A stretch of DNA of 64,000 bases, taken from assembly GCF_002101555.1 (NCBI RefSeq), contig NZ_LQOL01000023.1, positions 1 through 64,000 of the forward strand, in the 5' to 3' direction. Within the stretch, counting starts at the first letter, position 1. The number at the start of each line of letters is the position of its first letter. Shown one piece after another: positions 36,834 through 45,298 of the stretch. Source of the stretch: Mycolicibacterium canariasense. GTDB lineage: Bacteria > Actinomycetota > Actinomycetes > Mycobacteriales > Mycobacteriaceae. The notes below the pieces were generated by a model. The model made no database searches. It was not told the DNA's origin and was given only the letters and a program-made list of their open reading frames with translations. Made by a program: the position numbers and the translations under genes.

Positions 36834-37520
36834 GTGAGCATCCCCGACGACACCGCGGCCGAACACTTCGGCCTGCCCGACTCCGCCGTAGCGACCGCGG
36901 CCCGCAAGTTGGTTCACGACGTTTCTCCCGACTGCATCTACAACCACACCGTCCGTAGCTATCTGTTCGCCCGAGAGCTGCTGGTGGTCAACGGGCCACC
37001 CGACGACCATGACGACGAACTGCTCTTCCTGGCCTGCATCCTGCACGACCTCGGCGCCACTGAGCATGCGAACACCGACCAGCGCTTCGAGGTCGATGGG
37101 GCCGACGCCGCTGCGCTGTTCCTTCGAGCGCAGGACCTTGACGCCACACGGATCGAGACCGCGTGGACAGCCATCGCGCTGCACACCAGTGTCGGATTGG
37201 CCCACCGGTTCGGGCCCATCCCCGCCGCCGCGCACATCGGCATCTCCACCGACATCGTCGGCGCGATGCGTCATGCGCTTCCCGACGGGTACGCCGAGCG
37301 CGTGCACGCCACCTGGCCCCGATACGACCTCGGATACGCACTCGCCGAAATCATTGCCCGGCAGGCGGAACGCAACTCCGCCAAGGCTCCTCCCCTGAGC
37401 TTTCCGGCGCACGTACTCGGCCTGCTATCGCCCGGCAATGCTTCGGCCACCTGGATCGACCTCATCGACGGCGCCGGGTGGAACGATCGCCCGACCGCCG
37501 CATGGCAAAGGACGTCATGA
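36834..37520 (+). CDS. HD-domain phosphohydrolase-like protein
   Basis: 228 residues from the GTG at 36834 (VSIPDDTAAEHF). Metal-binding pattern: His in IYNHTVRSYLF near residue 41, the HD pair in ACILHDLGA near 70, and a later His in IALHTSVG near 115. This resembles small HD proteins annotated as cyanamide-hydratase-like. The substrate is unknown. The gene pair with a GlxA-type regulator is divergent. The stop overlaps the convergent hydrolase gene by 6 bases. Confidence 0.8.
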   Translation: MSIPDDTAAEHFGLPDSAVATAARKLVHDVSPDCIYNHTVRSYLFARELLVVNGPPDDHDDELLFLACILHDLGATEHANTDQRFEVDGADAAALFLRAQDLDATRIETAWTAIALHTSVGLAHRFGPIPAAAHIGISTDIVGAMRHALPDGYAERVHATWPRYDLGYALAEIIARQAERNSAKAPPLSFPAHVLGLLSPGNASATWIDLIDGAGWNDRPTAAWQRTS

Positions 37521-38300
37521 CCGCGGGTGCTCGGACGGGGACAGTGTTGTCACGAACTCGATGATCAGGTTGGCGAGCTCGGCGGGCCGTTCGAGCGGGA
37601 TCAGGTGACCGGTCGCGGGGACGATGACAACGCTCGCCCGGGCAAGGTAGGGCAGCAGATGGTTGCGCAGTACCTCAACGGGTTCGACGATGTCCTTTTC
37701 CCCGGCGACCACCAGCACGGGGACCTGTACGCGTTGCGTGTCAGCCACGATGTCTTCCGCAATCCCACGCAACGGCCACTCCGCGCGCGCCTCATCGGCA
37801 CCGGAGCCGGAATCGGCAAGGACTCGCGCCTTGGCAACCGCGGATAGCACTGTCGCGGTGAGGATTTGGTCTCGGGCGTGGTCGACGGAGTCAACGGTGT
37901 CGTATGCGTGCGACAGCGTCTGCTGGTAGTCCGGGGTGATGCCAGGCGGTGGCGCCGCCGGAGCCGGCGCCACCAGAACCAACCCGCGCAGACCGGGCGG
38001 GCGCGTGGCACCGATCAATTGAGCAACCTTGCCGCCCATCGAGTGCCCGACGACGACGAAGTCGGTCACTACCTCCGCGGCCAAGATCGCCGCCACATCC
38101 TCGGCGCACTGCGCCAACGAGTAGGGTCCCGGCAGCGCCCGAGACCGGGCCCAGCCGCGGAAGTCGATTGCCAGCAGGTCGCGGCCAACGAGACACTCGG
38201 CGACCGCGTCCCAGGTCCGCGCAGACCCACCCCAGTAGTGCAGGAACACCAGCGTCGGTCCTGCACCCGGGGTGCGGTCATAGCTCGGCAGCTGGCTCAT
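37515..38300 (-). CDS. alpha/beta hydrolase
   Basis: 261 residues from the ATG at 38300, which overlaps the stop of the upstream hydrolase gene (ATGA). Motifs: LVFLHYWGGSARTWD near residue 18 (oxyanion region), GHSMGGKVAQLIG near 90 (nucleophile Ser), an Asp-bearing VVAGEKDIVEP near 205, and ATGHLIPLERP near 235 (catalytic His). Typical of lipase/esterase or C-C-bond hydrolases of meta-cleavage type. Substrate unknown. Together with the upstream hydrolase and divergent TetR it forms a small regulated unit. Confidence 0.85.
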   Translation of the reverse strand: MSQLPSYDRTPGAGPTLVFLHYWGGSARTWDAVAECLVGRDLLAIDFRGWARSRALPGPYSLAQCAEDVAAILAAEVVTDFVVVGHSMGGKVAQLIGATRPPGLRGLVLVAPAPAAPPPGITPDYQQTLSHAYDTVDSVDHARDQILTATVLSAVAKARVLADSGSGADEARAEWPLRGIAEDIVADTQRVQVPVLVVAGEKDIVEPVEVLRNHLLPYLARASVVIVPATGHLIPLERPAELANLIIEFVTTLSPSEHPRS

Positions 38301-39277
38301 GCCGGGCGGGCGCCCGAGTTCGCCGTGACGAATTCGGCGATGGCGTCCTGCATCTGGGTCAGACCCGGCTCCTCGAGCGGATAGTGCCCCGCGTTGGTCA
38401 GCATGACTGTTCGCACCGGCACGCGGGTGATCTGCGATATGACCGGCTGGCTGAACTCCAGTGGCGACCAACGGTCCTCGGCCGGTTGAGTCAGCAGTAC
38501 CGGACACGCGTCGAAGTCACGCGGTTCGACTGCCGGGGTGTAGCTCATATAGTTCGCGAGGAAGCGGATCGGCACCCAGTTCCCGCCCGAAGTCCGGTCG
38601 GCGATCATGATCTTCAGTGCCTGAGGATCATTGGTCAGCGCCGACATCTTCGACGCCACGGTCATCGGGATCTTTACTCGCGCTGCCGGGGTGTGAGCGA
38701 GCAACTCCATCACCGGCATCCCGATACGCGACGTGGGCACGTCGTGAGACGTCTGGTCGCGCACCTTCTGGACACGCTGATCGAGGAACGTCATGCCCAC
38801 GATGCCCCGCAACGTTCCCTTGGGAGCCTTGGCGGCCACGTGATACGTCAGCATGCCGCCGGCGCTCAGTCCGTAGAGGATGATCGGCCGGTCGTCGCGA
38901 GACTGTTCGTAGGCCAGGAAGTCCACGACGAGGTCGACCCAATCGTCGTAGGAGACCACGGCTCCCGGCCGAACCTGGGTGAGTCCGTACCCGAGGTTGT
39001 CCAGAGCGACCGTCTCGAATCCGCGTGCCGCCAATGGGGCACCGACGATCAGGCTCATCTGCCGACCGTTGGTCCCGACGCCGTGGTGCAACACGATCTT
39101 GGCGGGCGCATCGGGATTGATGTAGCGATCCAGATGAACGTGGTGCCCGCGCCACTCCCAGAACTCTTCGGCAGGACTGTTCGCCTCGGTCAGGCGCAGC
39201 CGTTCAGGCAGGAATGCCTGCAGGTCGCGCCATGCCCGCTGGTCGCGGTAGTAGACAACAGGAGGTGTGCTCATCAT
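38297..39277 (-). CDS. alpha/beta hydrolase
   Basis: 326 residues; two consecutive ATGs allow a start at 39277 or 39274. KIVLHHGVGTNGRQMSL near residue 55, nucleophile Ser in LYGLSAGGMLTYH near 135, Asp in LTQPAEDRWSPLE near 265, and His in NAGHYPLEEPG near 300. First gene of a two-hydrolase operon. It is divergent from a TetR regulator, with two 14-base palindromes in the 78-base gap. Substrate not determined. Confidence 0.85.
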   Translation of the reverse strand: MMSTPPVVYYRDQRAWRDLQAFLPERLRLTEANSPAEEFWEWRGHHVHLDRYINPDAPAKIVLHHGVGTNGRQMSLIVGAPLAARGFETVALDNLGYGLTQVRPGAVVSYDDWVDLVVDFLAYEQSRDDRPIILYGLSAGGMLTYHVAAKAPKGTLRGIVGMTFLDQRVQKVRDQTSHDVPTSRIGMPVMELLAHTPAARVKIPMTVASKMSALTNDPQALKIMIADRTSGGNWVPIRFLANYMSYTPAVEPRDFDACPVLLTQPAEDRWSPLEFSQPVISQITRVPVRTVMLTNAGHYPLEEPGLTQMQDAIAEFVTANSGARPA

Positions 39278-39306
39278 CGGCTCGCATTCACGTAGACGGA
39301 GATTTA

Positions 39307-39338
39307 TGGAATTGATTCCACTGTTGGAGTGTACTCCA
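39307..39338. promoter_or_regulatory. tandem TetR operators
   Basis: TGGAATTGATTCCA (39307-39320) and TGGAGTGTACTCCA (39325-39338) are two perfect dyads of the same form (TGGA-N-T-N2-A-N-TCCA), with centres 18 bases apart. They lie between the hydrolase operon and the divergent TetR gene, suggesting two dimers bound side by side. Confidence 0.8.
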
Positions 39339-39355
39339 TTTCCGGAGCTAGTAAT

Positions 39356-39982
39356 GTGACGCCGGTGGTTCGAGGCAGCGATACCCGCACCGCCCGCCGG
39401 GTTGCCGCCAACCGGGAGGCGATCCTCGACGCGGCAGAGGAGTTGCTCGTCGAAGGCGGCGTGGATGCCATCACCGTGGACGCCGTCGCTGAGCGCGCCG
39501 ATGTCGCCCTACAGACGGTGTACAACCGGGTGGGGCGTCGCCCTGAGGTGTTGGTCGCCGTCGCCGAACGCGCGGTAGAGGACAACCGCCGCTACATGGA
39601 TGCAGCATTCGCCGTTGAAGGAACGCCGTTAGATCGATTCACGGCCGTGGTGGCGGCATACGTCCGGTTCGCCCAGGAACGGCCGCACCACTTCGAGGTG
39701 CTCAGCAACCCGCCCAATGAACCTGGCGCGCTGCAACCCATCGCCGCGAAAATCGACGAACAAATGGCCACGCTGGCCGAGCTGGTGGCCGCCGGGATAG
39801 CTGACGGCAGCTTCACGTCCTCGATAGATCCGGCCGATGCCGCAGTCGCCTTGTGGGCGATGATGGACGGCGCTCTTTCGCTACGTTGGCGCGCTGACCG
39901 GAACGTGACCGACCCGCAGAGACTTCACGACATTATCGCCACCGCGCAATCCCTGGTTGTCAACGGATTACGGTCGCGCTGA
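39356..39982 (+). CDS. TetR-family transcriptional regulator
   Basis: 208 residues from the GTG at 39356. The ATG at 39329 lies inside the second operator palindrome, so the GTG is preferred. HTH: ANREAILDAAEELLVEGG and AVAERADVALQTVYNRVG in TetR order; VYNRVGRRPEVLVAVAER ends the DNA-binding domain. The C-terminal domain is helical with VRFAQERPHHFEVLSN. It probably represses the divergent two-hydrolase operon and itself. Confidence 0.87.
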   Translation: MTPVVRGSDTRTARRVAANREAILDAAEELLVEGGVDAITVDAVAERADVALQTVYNRVGRRPEVLVAVAERAVEDNRRYMDAAFAVEGTPLDRFTAVVAAYVRFAQERPHHFEVLSNPPNEPGALQPIAAKIDEQMATLAELVAAGIADGSFTSSIDPADAAVALWAMMDGALSLRWRADRNVTDPQRLHDIIATAQSLVVNGLRSR

Positions 39983-40010
39983 AAGGATATCCAGGTCTCC
40001 GCCGTTTCTG

Positions 40011-40607
40011 TCAGCGACAACAGTCGAGGCGCTCGAGGACAGCGTCGACTGCGCGTTCCAAGGGAGCCGAATCTTGTTGGAACTGGCTGAGTACCACGCC
40101 GCCAAGCAGCGTTGCCACCGTTACGGTGGCCAGATTGTCCGCATCGACATCGAGGTTCAACTCCCCGCTCTGGAGCATCGCGCGGTACCCATCGCGAACA
40201 TCGCGTTCAAATTGCCCAAGTCGTTCGACGGCATAGACGTACAGCTTGTCGTCGAGGACTGCACTTCCCGGCGCCAGGATTGGGCATCCGTTGTGGTGCA
40301 ACGTCCTTCGGTATCGATCGACCAACTCACAGCACCACGCCCGCATTGCATCGATCGACGTGAAGTCGCCAATCATGGGGTCGGCACTGGCCTCTTGGCC
40401 GTCGACGTCAACGACCGCCAGCAGTAGGGATTCCCGGTTGGCGAAGTAGTGATAGATCTGTGAGCTACTGACCCTCGCCTCTGCACGGACGTCCTCGAGG
40501 GTCATCCGCGCTATACCCCGGACGCCGATGATTCGCGAAGCCGCCTCCACGATGCGCTGGCGGGTCCGCTGCCCTTTCGGAGTGAATTCTGTCGAGTGCC
40601 CGGTCAT
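40011..40607 (-). CDS. TetR-family transcriptional regulator
   Basis: 198 residues. TetR HTH: RQRIVEAASRIIGVRG, LEDVRAEARVSSSQIYHYFANRESLLLAV in parts. The ligand domain has CCELVDRYRRTLHHNGCPIL, the Cys-Pro pattern seen in some TetR_C_16/LmrA-like proteins. It is convergent with the previous TetR gene and lies 237 bases from the benzoylformate-decarboxylase-like gene's 3' end. That gap holds no gene that could be supported. Its target may be the SDR-decarboxylase operon, but no shared operator was found. Confidence 0.87.
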   Translation of the reverse strand: MTGHSTEFTPKGQRTRQRIVEAASRIIGVRGIARMTLEDVRAEARVSSSQIYHYFANRESLLLAVVDVDGQEASADPMIGDFTSIDAMRAWCCELVDRYRRTLHHNGCPILAPGSAVLDDKLYVYAVERLGQFERDVRDGYRAMLQSGELNLDVDADNLATVTVATLLGGVVLSQFQQDSAPLERAVDAVLERLDCCR

Positions 40608-40844
40608 GACGACATGGGTGCCCGCCGATGAGTGAGGCCGCGGAACTCGGGCCGTTCTCGTCTGGGGCGAAAGGGGTCCCGCACCGTCCGCCGCCTCTCC
40701 GGACGGTCCGACACGTCGTCTCCGCCCATGACTCGAGATATAGGTACAGCGTACGCATCATGTCAAGCGGCGGGCCAGCACGTCGGGCCCACCGGTGTGG
40801 GTGACCTCAATGGCACACATTTCGAGCGCTCCGGCTGGTATCGG

Positions 40845-42473
40845 TCAGCCCAGATGGGGTAGTTCTGCCTGGGTCCGGACCACGATGACGGTAGGGGCAC
40901 CGGCCCGGAGGGCGGCCTCGACCTCGGCGGCGAGTTCCTCGGTGGACTCCACGTTGGCCGCCCGGCACCCGAACCCGGTGGCCAACGCGGCGATGTCAAG
41001 CCCCGGTAGGTCCAACCCCGGTACCCGCGGGGTGTTCTCCAGCAGTGCGAACGACTTCAGGACGACGTACGCGCCGTTGCGGAGCACGACGAAGACGATC
41101 GGCAGTTTGTGCTGAGCGGCGGTCCAGATCGCCTGGATCGAGTACTGGAATGACCCGTCACCGATGGTGGCGATGACAGGCCGTTCAGCTCCGCGGGCCC
41201 GATTGCCCAGGGCCACCCCGACGGCGCCGGGTACGCCCCATCCGATGCCGCCGCTGCCGGTGGAGAAATGGCTGGCAGTCCGGGTCGTGGGCAGCCACTG
41301 TTGCATCTCGGCCATCGTCGAGGTCGATTCCATCACGACGACGGCATCGTCGGGTCGAACGGCGCCCAACGTCGCATACACCTCGTCGGCGGTCAACAAC
41401 TCCGATGGCGCGGACGCCTTCACCGCTCGGTCTCGGTTGAAGGGCGCGGGCGCGGCCCGGCCCGGCGGCGGATCGACCATCTCCAGGAGGCATTCCAACG
41501 CGATCCGGACATCGCCGACCGCGCTATCACCCACTGGCGCAACGGATGCCAGATGGGGGCTGGCGGTGATCTGCAGTAGTTCAGTACCTTCGGGCAGGTA
41601 CTCGCCCGCGATGTAGGGGTAGTAGCGGAACACCTGAGCACCGATGACGACCACGAGGTCGTGTCCCTTCATGACTTGGTTGCATTCGGCGATCGTCATG
41701 GGCATCGAGCCCGCGTAAAGCCGATGGTCCTCGGGGAAGGACGTGCGGTCGGCAAGTGCGCTACCGCGCACCGGCGCGCCCAGCTTCTCGGCGAATGCAA
41801 CTCCGGCGGCCCAGCCGTCGGCCCGGTCGACCTCCGGTCCCAACATCAACAGCGGATTCGTGGCTCGGCTGATGCGGTCAGCAAAGCATCGCAGACGTTC
41901 GGGGTCCGGGCCGACGCGGTGACTGACACTTCGCACGACGGCAGGACCGAGCGCCGGTTGATGCCAGTCATCGAGCGGGATCGAGAGGAAAACCGGACCC
42001 ATGGGCGGCTGCGTCGCTATCGCGTATGCCTGCATGAACGCGGCCGGTACGTCTTGTGCTCGCCCGGGTTCGAAGGACCACTTCACCCACGGATGCGGCA
42101 TCGTCGTGGCATCCCTGTTGTTCAGATACGGGTCGCACAAGGACATTTCGCGGGTCTGCTGGCCTGCGGTGACAATGAGCGGGGTGTTGGCCCGAAATGC
42201 CGCGACGAGACTTCCCATCGCGTTACCAGTGCCGGCGGCGGTGTGCAGATTCACCAGTGCCGCCTTGCCGGTCGCCTGAGCGAAACCGTCGGCCATTGCC
42301 AGCGCCGAAGCCTCCTGCAAAGCCAGCACGTAGGTGAAATCGTCGGGAAAGTCCTGCAGGAATGTCTGCTCTGTCGAGCCGGGGTTGCCGAACACTGTCG
42401 TCAATCCCAACTTTCGCAGCAGGTCGTAGGTAGCGTCGTGGACCGTTTGGCTCGCTGGCGTCGCTGTCGTCAT
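40845..42473 (-). CDS. benzoylformate decarboxylase-like thiamine-diphosphate enzyme
   Basis: 542 residues from the ATG at 42473, with GGTGAG upstream; a longer in-frame start lies at the SDR stop. N-terminal PYR domain: VFGNPGSTEQTFL near residue 24 and LQEASALAMADGFA near 45 with the cofactor-activating Glu. PP domain: GSGGIGWGVPGAVG, then GDGSFQYSIQ with the metal-binding Asn about 27 residues on (VLRNGAY). The NPGSTE and STGSGGIGWG segments are those of benzoylformate decarboxylase (MdlC) rather than acetolactate synthase. It should convert a 2-oxo acid such as phenylglyoxylate to an aldehyde. The SDR gene precedes it by 53 bases. Confidence 0.85.
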   Translation of the reverse strand: MTTATPASQTVHDATYDLLRKLGLTTVFGNPGSTEQTFLQDFPDDFTYVLALQEASALAMADGFAQATGKAALVNLHTAAGTGNAMGSLVAAFRANTPLIVTAGQQTREMSLCDPYLNNRDATTMPHPWVKWSFEPGRAQDVPAAFMQAYAIATQPPMGPVFLSIPLDDWHQPALGPAVVRSVSHRVGPDPERLRCFADRISRATNPLLMLGPEVDRADGWAAGVAFAEKLGAPVRGSALADRTSFPEDHRLYAGSMPMTIAECNQVMKGHDLVVVIGAQVFRYYPYIAGEYLPEGTELLQITASPHLASVAPVGDSAVGDVRIALECLLEMVDPPPGRAAPAPFNRDRAVKASAPSELLTADEVYATLGAVRPDDAVVVMESTSTMAEMQQWLPTTRTASHFSTGSGGIGWGVPGAVGVALGNRARGAERPVIATIGDGSFQYSIQAIWTAAQHKLPIVFVVLRNGAYVVLKSFALLENTPRVPGLDLPGLDIAALATGFGCRAANVESTEELAAEVEAALRAGAPTVIVVRTQAELPHLG

Positions 42474-42526
42474 TGTTCTCACCGCTCTTTGATTGGCAGA
42501 TGTGTCTGTCGGCTTGGGACGGTGCA

Positions 42527-43279
42527 CTACACGGCGGTGCGTCCGCCGTCGACGGCGAGTGCTGCACCTTGTACGAAGCTCGCCGAGTCGCTCACCAAGA
42601 AGGCGACGGCGGCAGCGATCTCGCGCGGATCCGCGACTCGACCCGTTGGTGCCTGCGCGGCAAGTATGTCGAGCCCTTCGCCGAGGGCGGCGGATCCAGG
42701 CGTCCTCGTCGGTCCGACCACAACCGTGTTCACCCGCACTCCGGACGGACCGAACTCAGCAGCCCAACTCTTCGTGAGGAATTCCAGCGCGGCTTTGGTT
42801 GCCCCGTACACGGACATACCCGGCAACGCCACATGGCCGGCGATGCTGGAGACATTGACGACGGCGCCTTTCCCCGTTGCGGCCATTCCCGGCGCCAGGG
42901 CGGCCACCAAGTAGTAAGGGGCTGCCAGGTTGGTCGCCATGACGGTATGGAACTCGTCGGCGGGAAACTGAGCGGTCAATGCCACACTGCCCACGGCAGC
43001 GTTGTTGATCAGGATGTCAATGGTTCCACCTGCGAGCTCCTGGGCGCGCCGGGCCAACTCCATCGCCGCCTCCGCGCCGCCGGCGAGATCGGCTTTGACG
43101 AAATCCGCTCGACCGCCGTCGCGTCGAATGTCAGCCACGACCTCTGCGCCGCGAGGCGCATCCCGGCCGCACACCAGTACGGCGGCGCCTCGGTCGGCGA
43201 GAGTTCGCGCGATCGCCGAGCCGATCCCGCTGGTGGAGCCCGTTACGAGAGCAGTCGAACCGGTCATGTGAGAGGTCAT
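42527..43279 (-). CDS. short-chain dehydrogenase/reductase
   Basis: 250 residues from the ATG at 43279 (43267 is an alternative); neither has a clear ribosome site. VTGSTSGIGSAIARTLADRG near residue 13, NNAAVG near 95, Ser in NVSSIAGH near 143 and YGATK near 157 complete the catalytic set. Longer open reading upstream is not supported. First gene of a probable operon with the benzoylformate-decarboxylase-like gene, so reduction or oxidation of an aromatic aldehyde, alcohol or hydroxyacid is a fair guess. An AT-rich dyad lies 23 bases upstream. Confidence 0.87.
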   Translation of the reverse strand: MTSHMTGSTALVTGSTSGIGSAIARTLADRGAAVLVCGRDAPRGAEVVADIRRDGGRADFVKADLAGGAEAAMELARRAQELAGGTIDILINNAAVGSVALTAQFPADEFHTVMATNLAAPYYLVAALAPGMAATGKGAVVNVSSIAGHVALPGMSVYGATKAALEFLTKSWAAEFGPSGVRVNTVVVGPTRTPGSAALGEGLDILAAQAPTGRVADPREIAAAVAFLVSDSASFVQGAALAVDGGRTAV

Positions 43280-43301
43280 GCGATCGAACGTAGAGTCAAA
43301 A

Positions 43302-43323
43302 TTTTGGAATATCCAATCCAAAA
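43302..43323. promoter_or_regulatory. AT-rich dyad upstream of the SDR-decarboxylase operon
   Basis: TTTTGGA (43302-43308) and TCCAAAA (43317-43323) are inverted arms. Inside them TTGGA-ATA-TCCAA (43304-43316) is a second palindrome. Probable operator. The gap 43280-43512 otherwise shows nothing. Confidence 0.6.
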
Positions 43324-43512
43324 GTGTTGCCGCGCAATCATATTTGGATCTGTTGAGGTGGTTGCGCGAGGAGACGTAGGAGACGCGTACGAAACTCGGG
43401 ACGCGCCGGGCACAGACTGCGCGAGCTGGTGTAACTGTCAGCGTCCCGTAGCTGCCGCAGCTATCAACGCCGGCCGGATCTGGCCCTTTTCGTCGATTGA
43501 GGTGGACCCCGC

Positions 43513-43752
43513 TCAGGCGGCCAGCGAGATGTCGACGCCCAGCATGTCGCCGACGGCGTGCGCGGCGGCCCAGTCGCCCTCGCACACCGCCCGGGCCAGG
43601 TCGTCGACCAACGGCGTCTGCACACCGAGTTCGGCCAGCCAGACGGACACCGTCGGGACGATCTCATCCGAACACACCAGGCGGCAGCGCCCGTCATGGA
43701 GACGATCGCGGACTTCGTACACCGCCGCTCGCCGCTTGCGCATGGCCCACAT
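43513..43752 (-). CDS. small conserved-type protein of unknown function
   Basis: 79 residues (70 if started at the second Met, 43725-43743 region). The sequence is compact and mostly helical: RRAAVYEVRDRLHDG, IVPTVSVWLAELGVQTPLVDDLARAV, ending GDWAAAHAVGDMLGVDISLAA. Codon use is like neighbouring genes and the frame is clean. No motif was recognised. It marks the return from the island to core-type sequence. The gap 43753-43995 has an AT-richer stretch that may hold promoters. Confidence 0.55.
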   Translation of the reverse strand: MWAMRKRRAAVYEVRDRLHDGRCRLVCSDEIVPTVSVWLAELGVQTPLVDDLARAVCEGDWAAAHAVGDMLGVDISLAA

Positions 43753-43995
43753 CCCCTTCCGGCTCGGTATCGATTCTGGTTTCGCTGCTACTGGTATGAC
43801 GTATCGACACCCGCCCAGGGATCGGTATTCCTGCGAGTTTTTTCGTCACAGCCAGATTTTTCTGTGCGCTCGCCCCGGCGCAGTCGGTGGCGGTCGGTGC
43901 ACCCCCCGAAGCTCAAGAGAACCGCCCTCCGCACGAGGCGTTTGAGCCACCGATTCGGCAGGTCAGGCCACCATCGGCCGCTAAGGTCTGTGTCC

Positions 43996-44307
43996 ATGCA
44001 CAAGACCGTGAAGCGCGCGGCCGGCAGGTTGTCCGTCATCGCCGCGGCAGCATTTCTCCCCATGGCGTTCACCGCCGCCGTCACCCCGGCCATCGGCTCC
44101 GCCGACTGCGCGGGCGGCCAGTGGTGGGACCCCGTCGCCAATGTGTGCCAGGCACCGCTGGTCCCGAATTGCACCGACGGTTGGTGGGACCCGGTGGCCA
44201 ACACCTGCCGGCCGGCCATCGCCACCACGCCGCTGGCGTGCGACAACGGCTGGTGGTGGGACCCGGTGGGCAACGTGTGCCGCCCGCCGTTGCTGCCTCC
44301 GCAGTAA
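43996..44307 (+). CDS. secreted protein with three WWDPV repeats
   Basis: 103 residues. The signal peptide MHKTVKRAAGRLSVIAAAAF ends near AIGSADC. The mature part is three repeats of about 20 residues, each with a Cys before and after a WWDPV core: GGQWWDPVANVC, DGWWDPVANTC and NGWWWDPVGNVC, each followed by xxP. Six cysteines would give one disulfide per repeat, a small extracellular aromatic-rich fold. Repeats of this kind can bind carbohydrate, but that is only inference. Exported to the cell wall or medium. Confidence 0.75.
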   Translation: MHKTVKRAAGRLSVIAAAAFLPMAFTAAVTPAIGSADCAGGQWWDPVANVCQAPLVPNCTDGWWDPVANTCRPAIATTPLACDNGWWWDPVGNVCRPPLLPPQ

Positions 44308-44360
44308 CGAAGGGGTGTCCGGTACCGTGCCAACAACTCAAGGGGTGCGGAAGGGTGACG

Positions 44361-45173
44361 GTGTCACAGGAAATATCGAAGTCGGGAGCCGACCCGGACA
44401 TCACGGACGACCAGCCGACCAACCGCGAAGGCCATGAGCGCCGCGCATTTCGGCTGACCACACCGGTGGGCGATCTCGCGGTGATCCTGCGGACGCCGCG
44501 GCGGCGACCGGTCGTGCCCAAGCGCTTCGACCCGTTCGGCATCGCGGACCGGGCCATGGATGCGGCCAAGGTGGGTTTCAAGCTCGCGACGTGGGGCGAA
44601 GAGCAACTGGCCACCTTGGTCAAGAACCGGCTGGAAGCGCTGGAGGCGCCGTCGCGCACGGTGCCGTCGGCCACACCGGCCGATACCGAGTCCCTGCACG
44701 ACAAGATGGGCAAGCTGCTCGACCGCGCCCTCGACCAGAGCACCGTCGGCAGCCAGACCGAGCTGTATCACCGGCTACTGGACCAGCTGGTGGCCGACGA
44801 AGCGCGCATCATCGGCGCACTGTCCGAAGGTGCGGCCTCGCCGTTGGTCAACGTCTACTCCAGGTCGCGCACCTCGGGCGGCGCCGTGCTGGAAAACGCC
44901 TGCCTGATCGGCCGCACGGCCAACGTCGCCTTGCCCAATATGGTCCCGCAATACGTCGGCCATCTGCTATCTCTTGGGTTGGTCGAGACCGGCCAGGAGG
45001 ACCCGTCCAAGAAGGCGGACTACGAGGTGCTCATGGCCGAGCCCATGGTGTTGCGGGCCATCAAGAACGCAACGCGTGGGCCACTCGTCGCACGGGTGGA
45101 GAAACAGACCTTGAGCCTGTCGGCTCTGGGCCGCGGGTTGTGGGAGGCAACGATGCAACAGGACGGCCCGTGA
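44361..45173 (+). CDS. Abi-alpha (DUF4393)-like protein
   Basis: 270 residues from the GTG at 44361, with GGAAGG 6 bases upstream; the GTG at 44355 is too close to it. Middle region: LLDRALDQSTVGSQTELYHR, LLDQLVADEARIIGALSEG, and a C-terminal LVNVYSRSR...GLIR-like part reading YVGHLLSLGLVETGQ. This order resembles DUF4393/Abi-alpha proteins, a family first named for phage abortive infection but common on bacterial chromosomes. No membrane segment is obvious. It precedes the DUF445 gene, separated only by the mini-ORF repeats. Confidence 0.6.
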   Translation: MSQEISKSGADPDITDDQPTNREGHERRAFRLTTPVGDLAVILRTPRRRPVVPKRFDPFGIADRAMDAAKVGFKLATWGEEQLATLVKNRLEALEAPSRTVPSATPADTESLHDKMGKLLDRALDQSTVGSQTELYHRLLDQLVADEARIIGALSEGAASPLVNVYSRSRTSGGAVLENACLIGRTANVALPNMVPQYVGHLLSLGLVETGQEDPSKKADYEVLMAEPMVLRAIKNATRGPLVARVEKQTLSLSALGRGLWEATMQQDGP

Positions 45174-45180
45174 CCCGCGC

Positions 45181-45298
45181 ATGACCAGCGAGAAGCCGAA
45201 GGCGGATCGCCCATGAGCACCAGCGAGAAGCCGAAGGCGGATCGCGCATGAGTACCGGCGAGAAGCCGAAGGCGGATCGCGCATGAGTACCGGCGAGA
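45181..45298 (+). repeat. tandem 35-base repeats forming a ladder of overlapping mini-ORFs
   Basis: Three tandem copies begin with ATG at 45181, 45213 and 45248; a partial fourth is the start of the DUF445 gene at 45283. Units are 32, 35 and 35 bases. Each encodes an 11-12 residue peptide (MTSEKPKADRP; a copy ending KADRA; MSTGEKPKADRA). Each stops in a TGA that overlaps the next ATG as ATGA. The frame shifts at each step and the last overlap opens the DUF445 gene. Confidence 0.85.

Noticed and set aside
43280..43512. Looked for a tRNA, att site or transposon right end at the island's far edge
   Set aside because: No tRNA-like fold, no copy of the 26574-26629 repeats and no integrase were seen.
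45181..45298. Tandem repeats considered as a CRISPR array
   Set aside because: Units are contiguous with no unique spacers and encode mini-ORFs.
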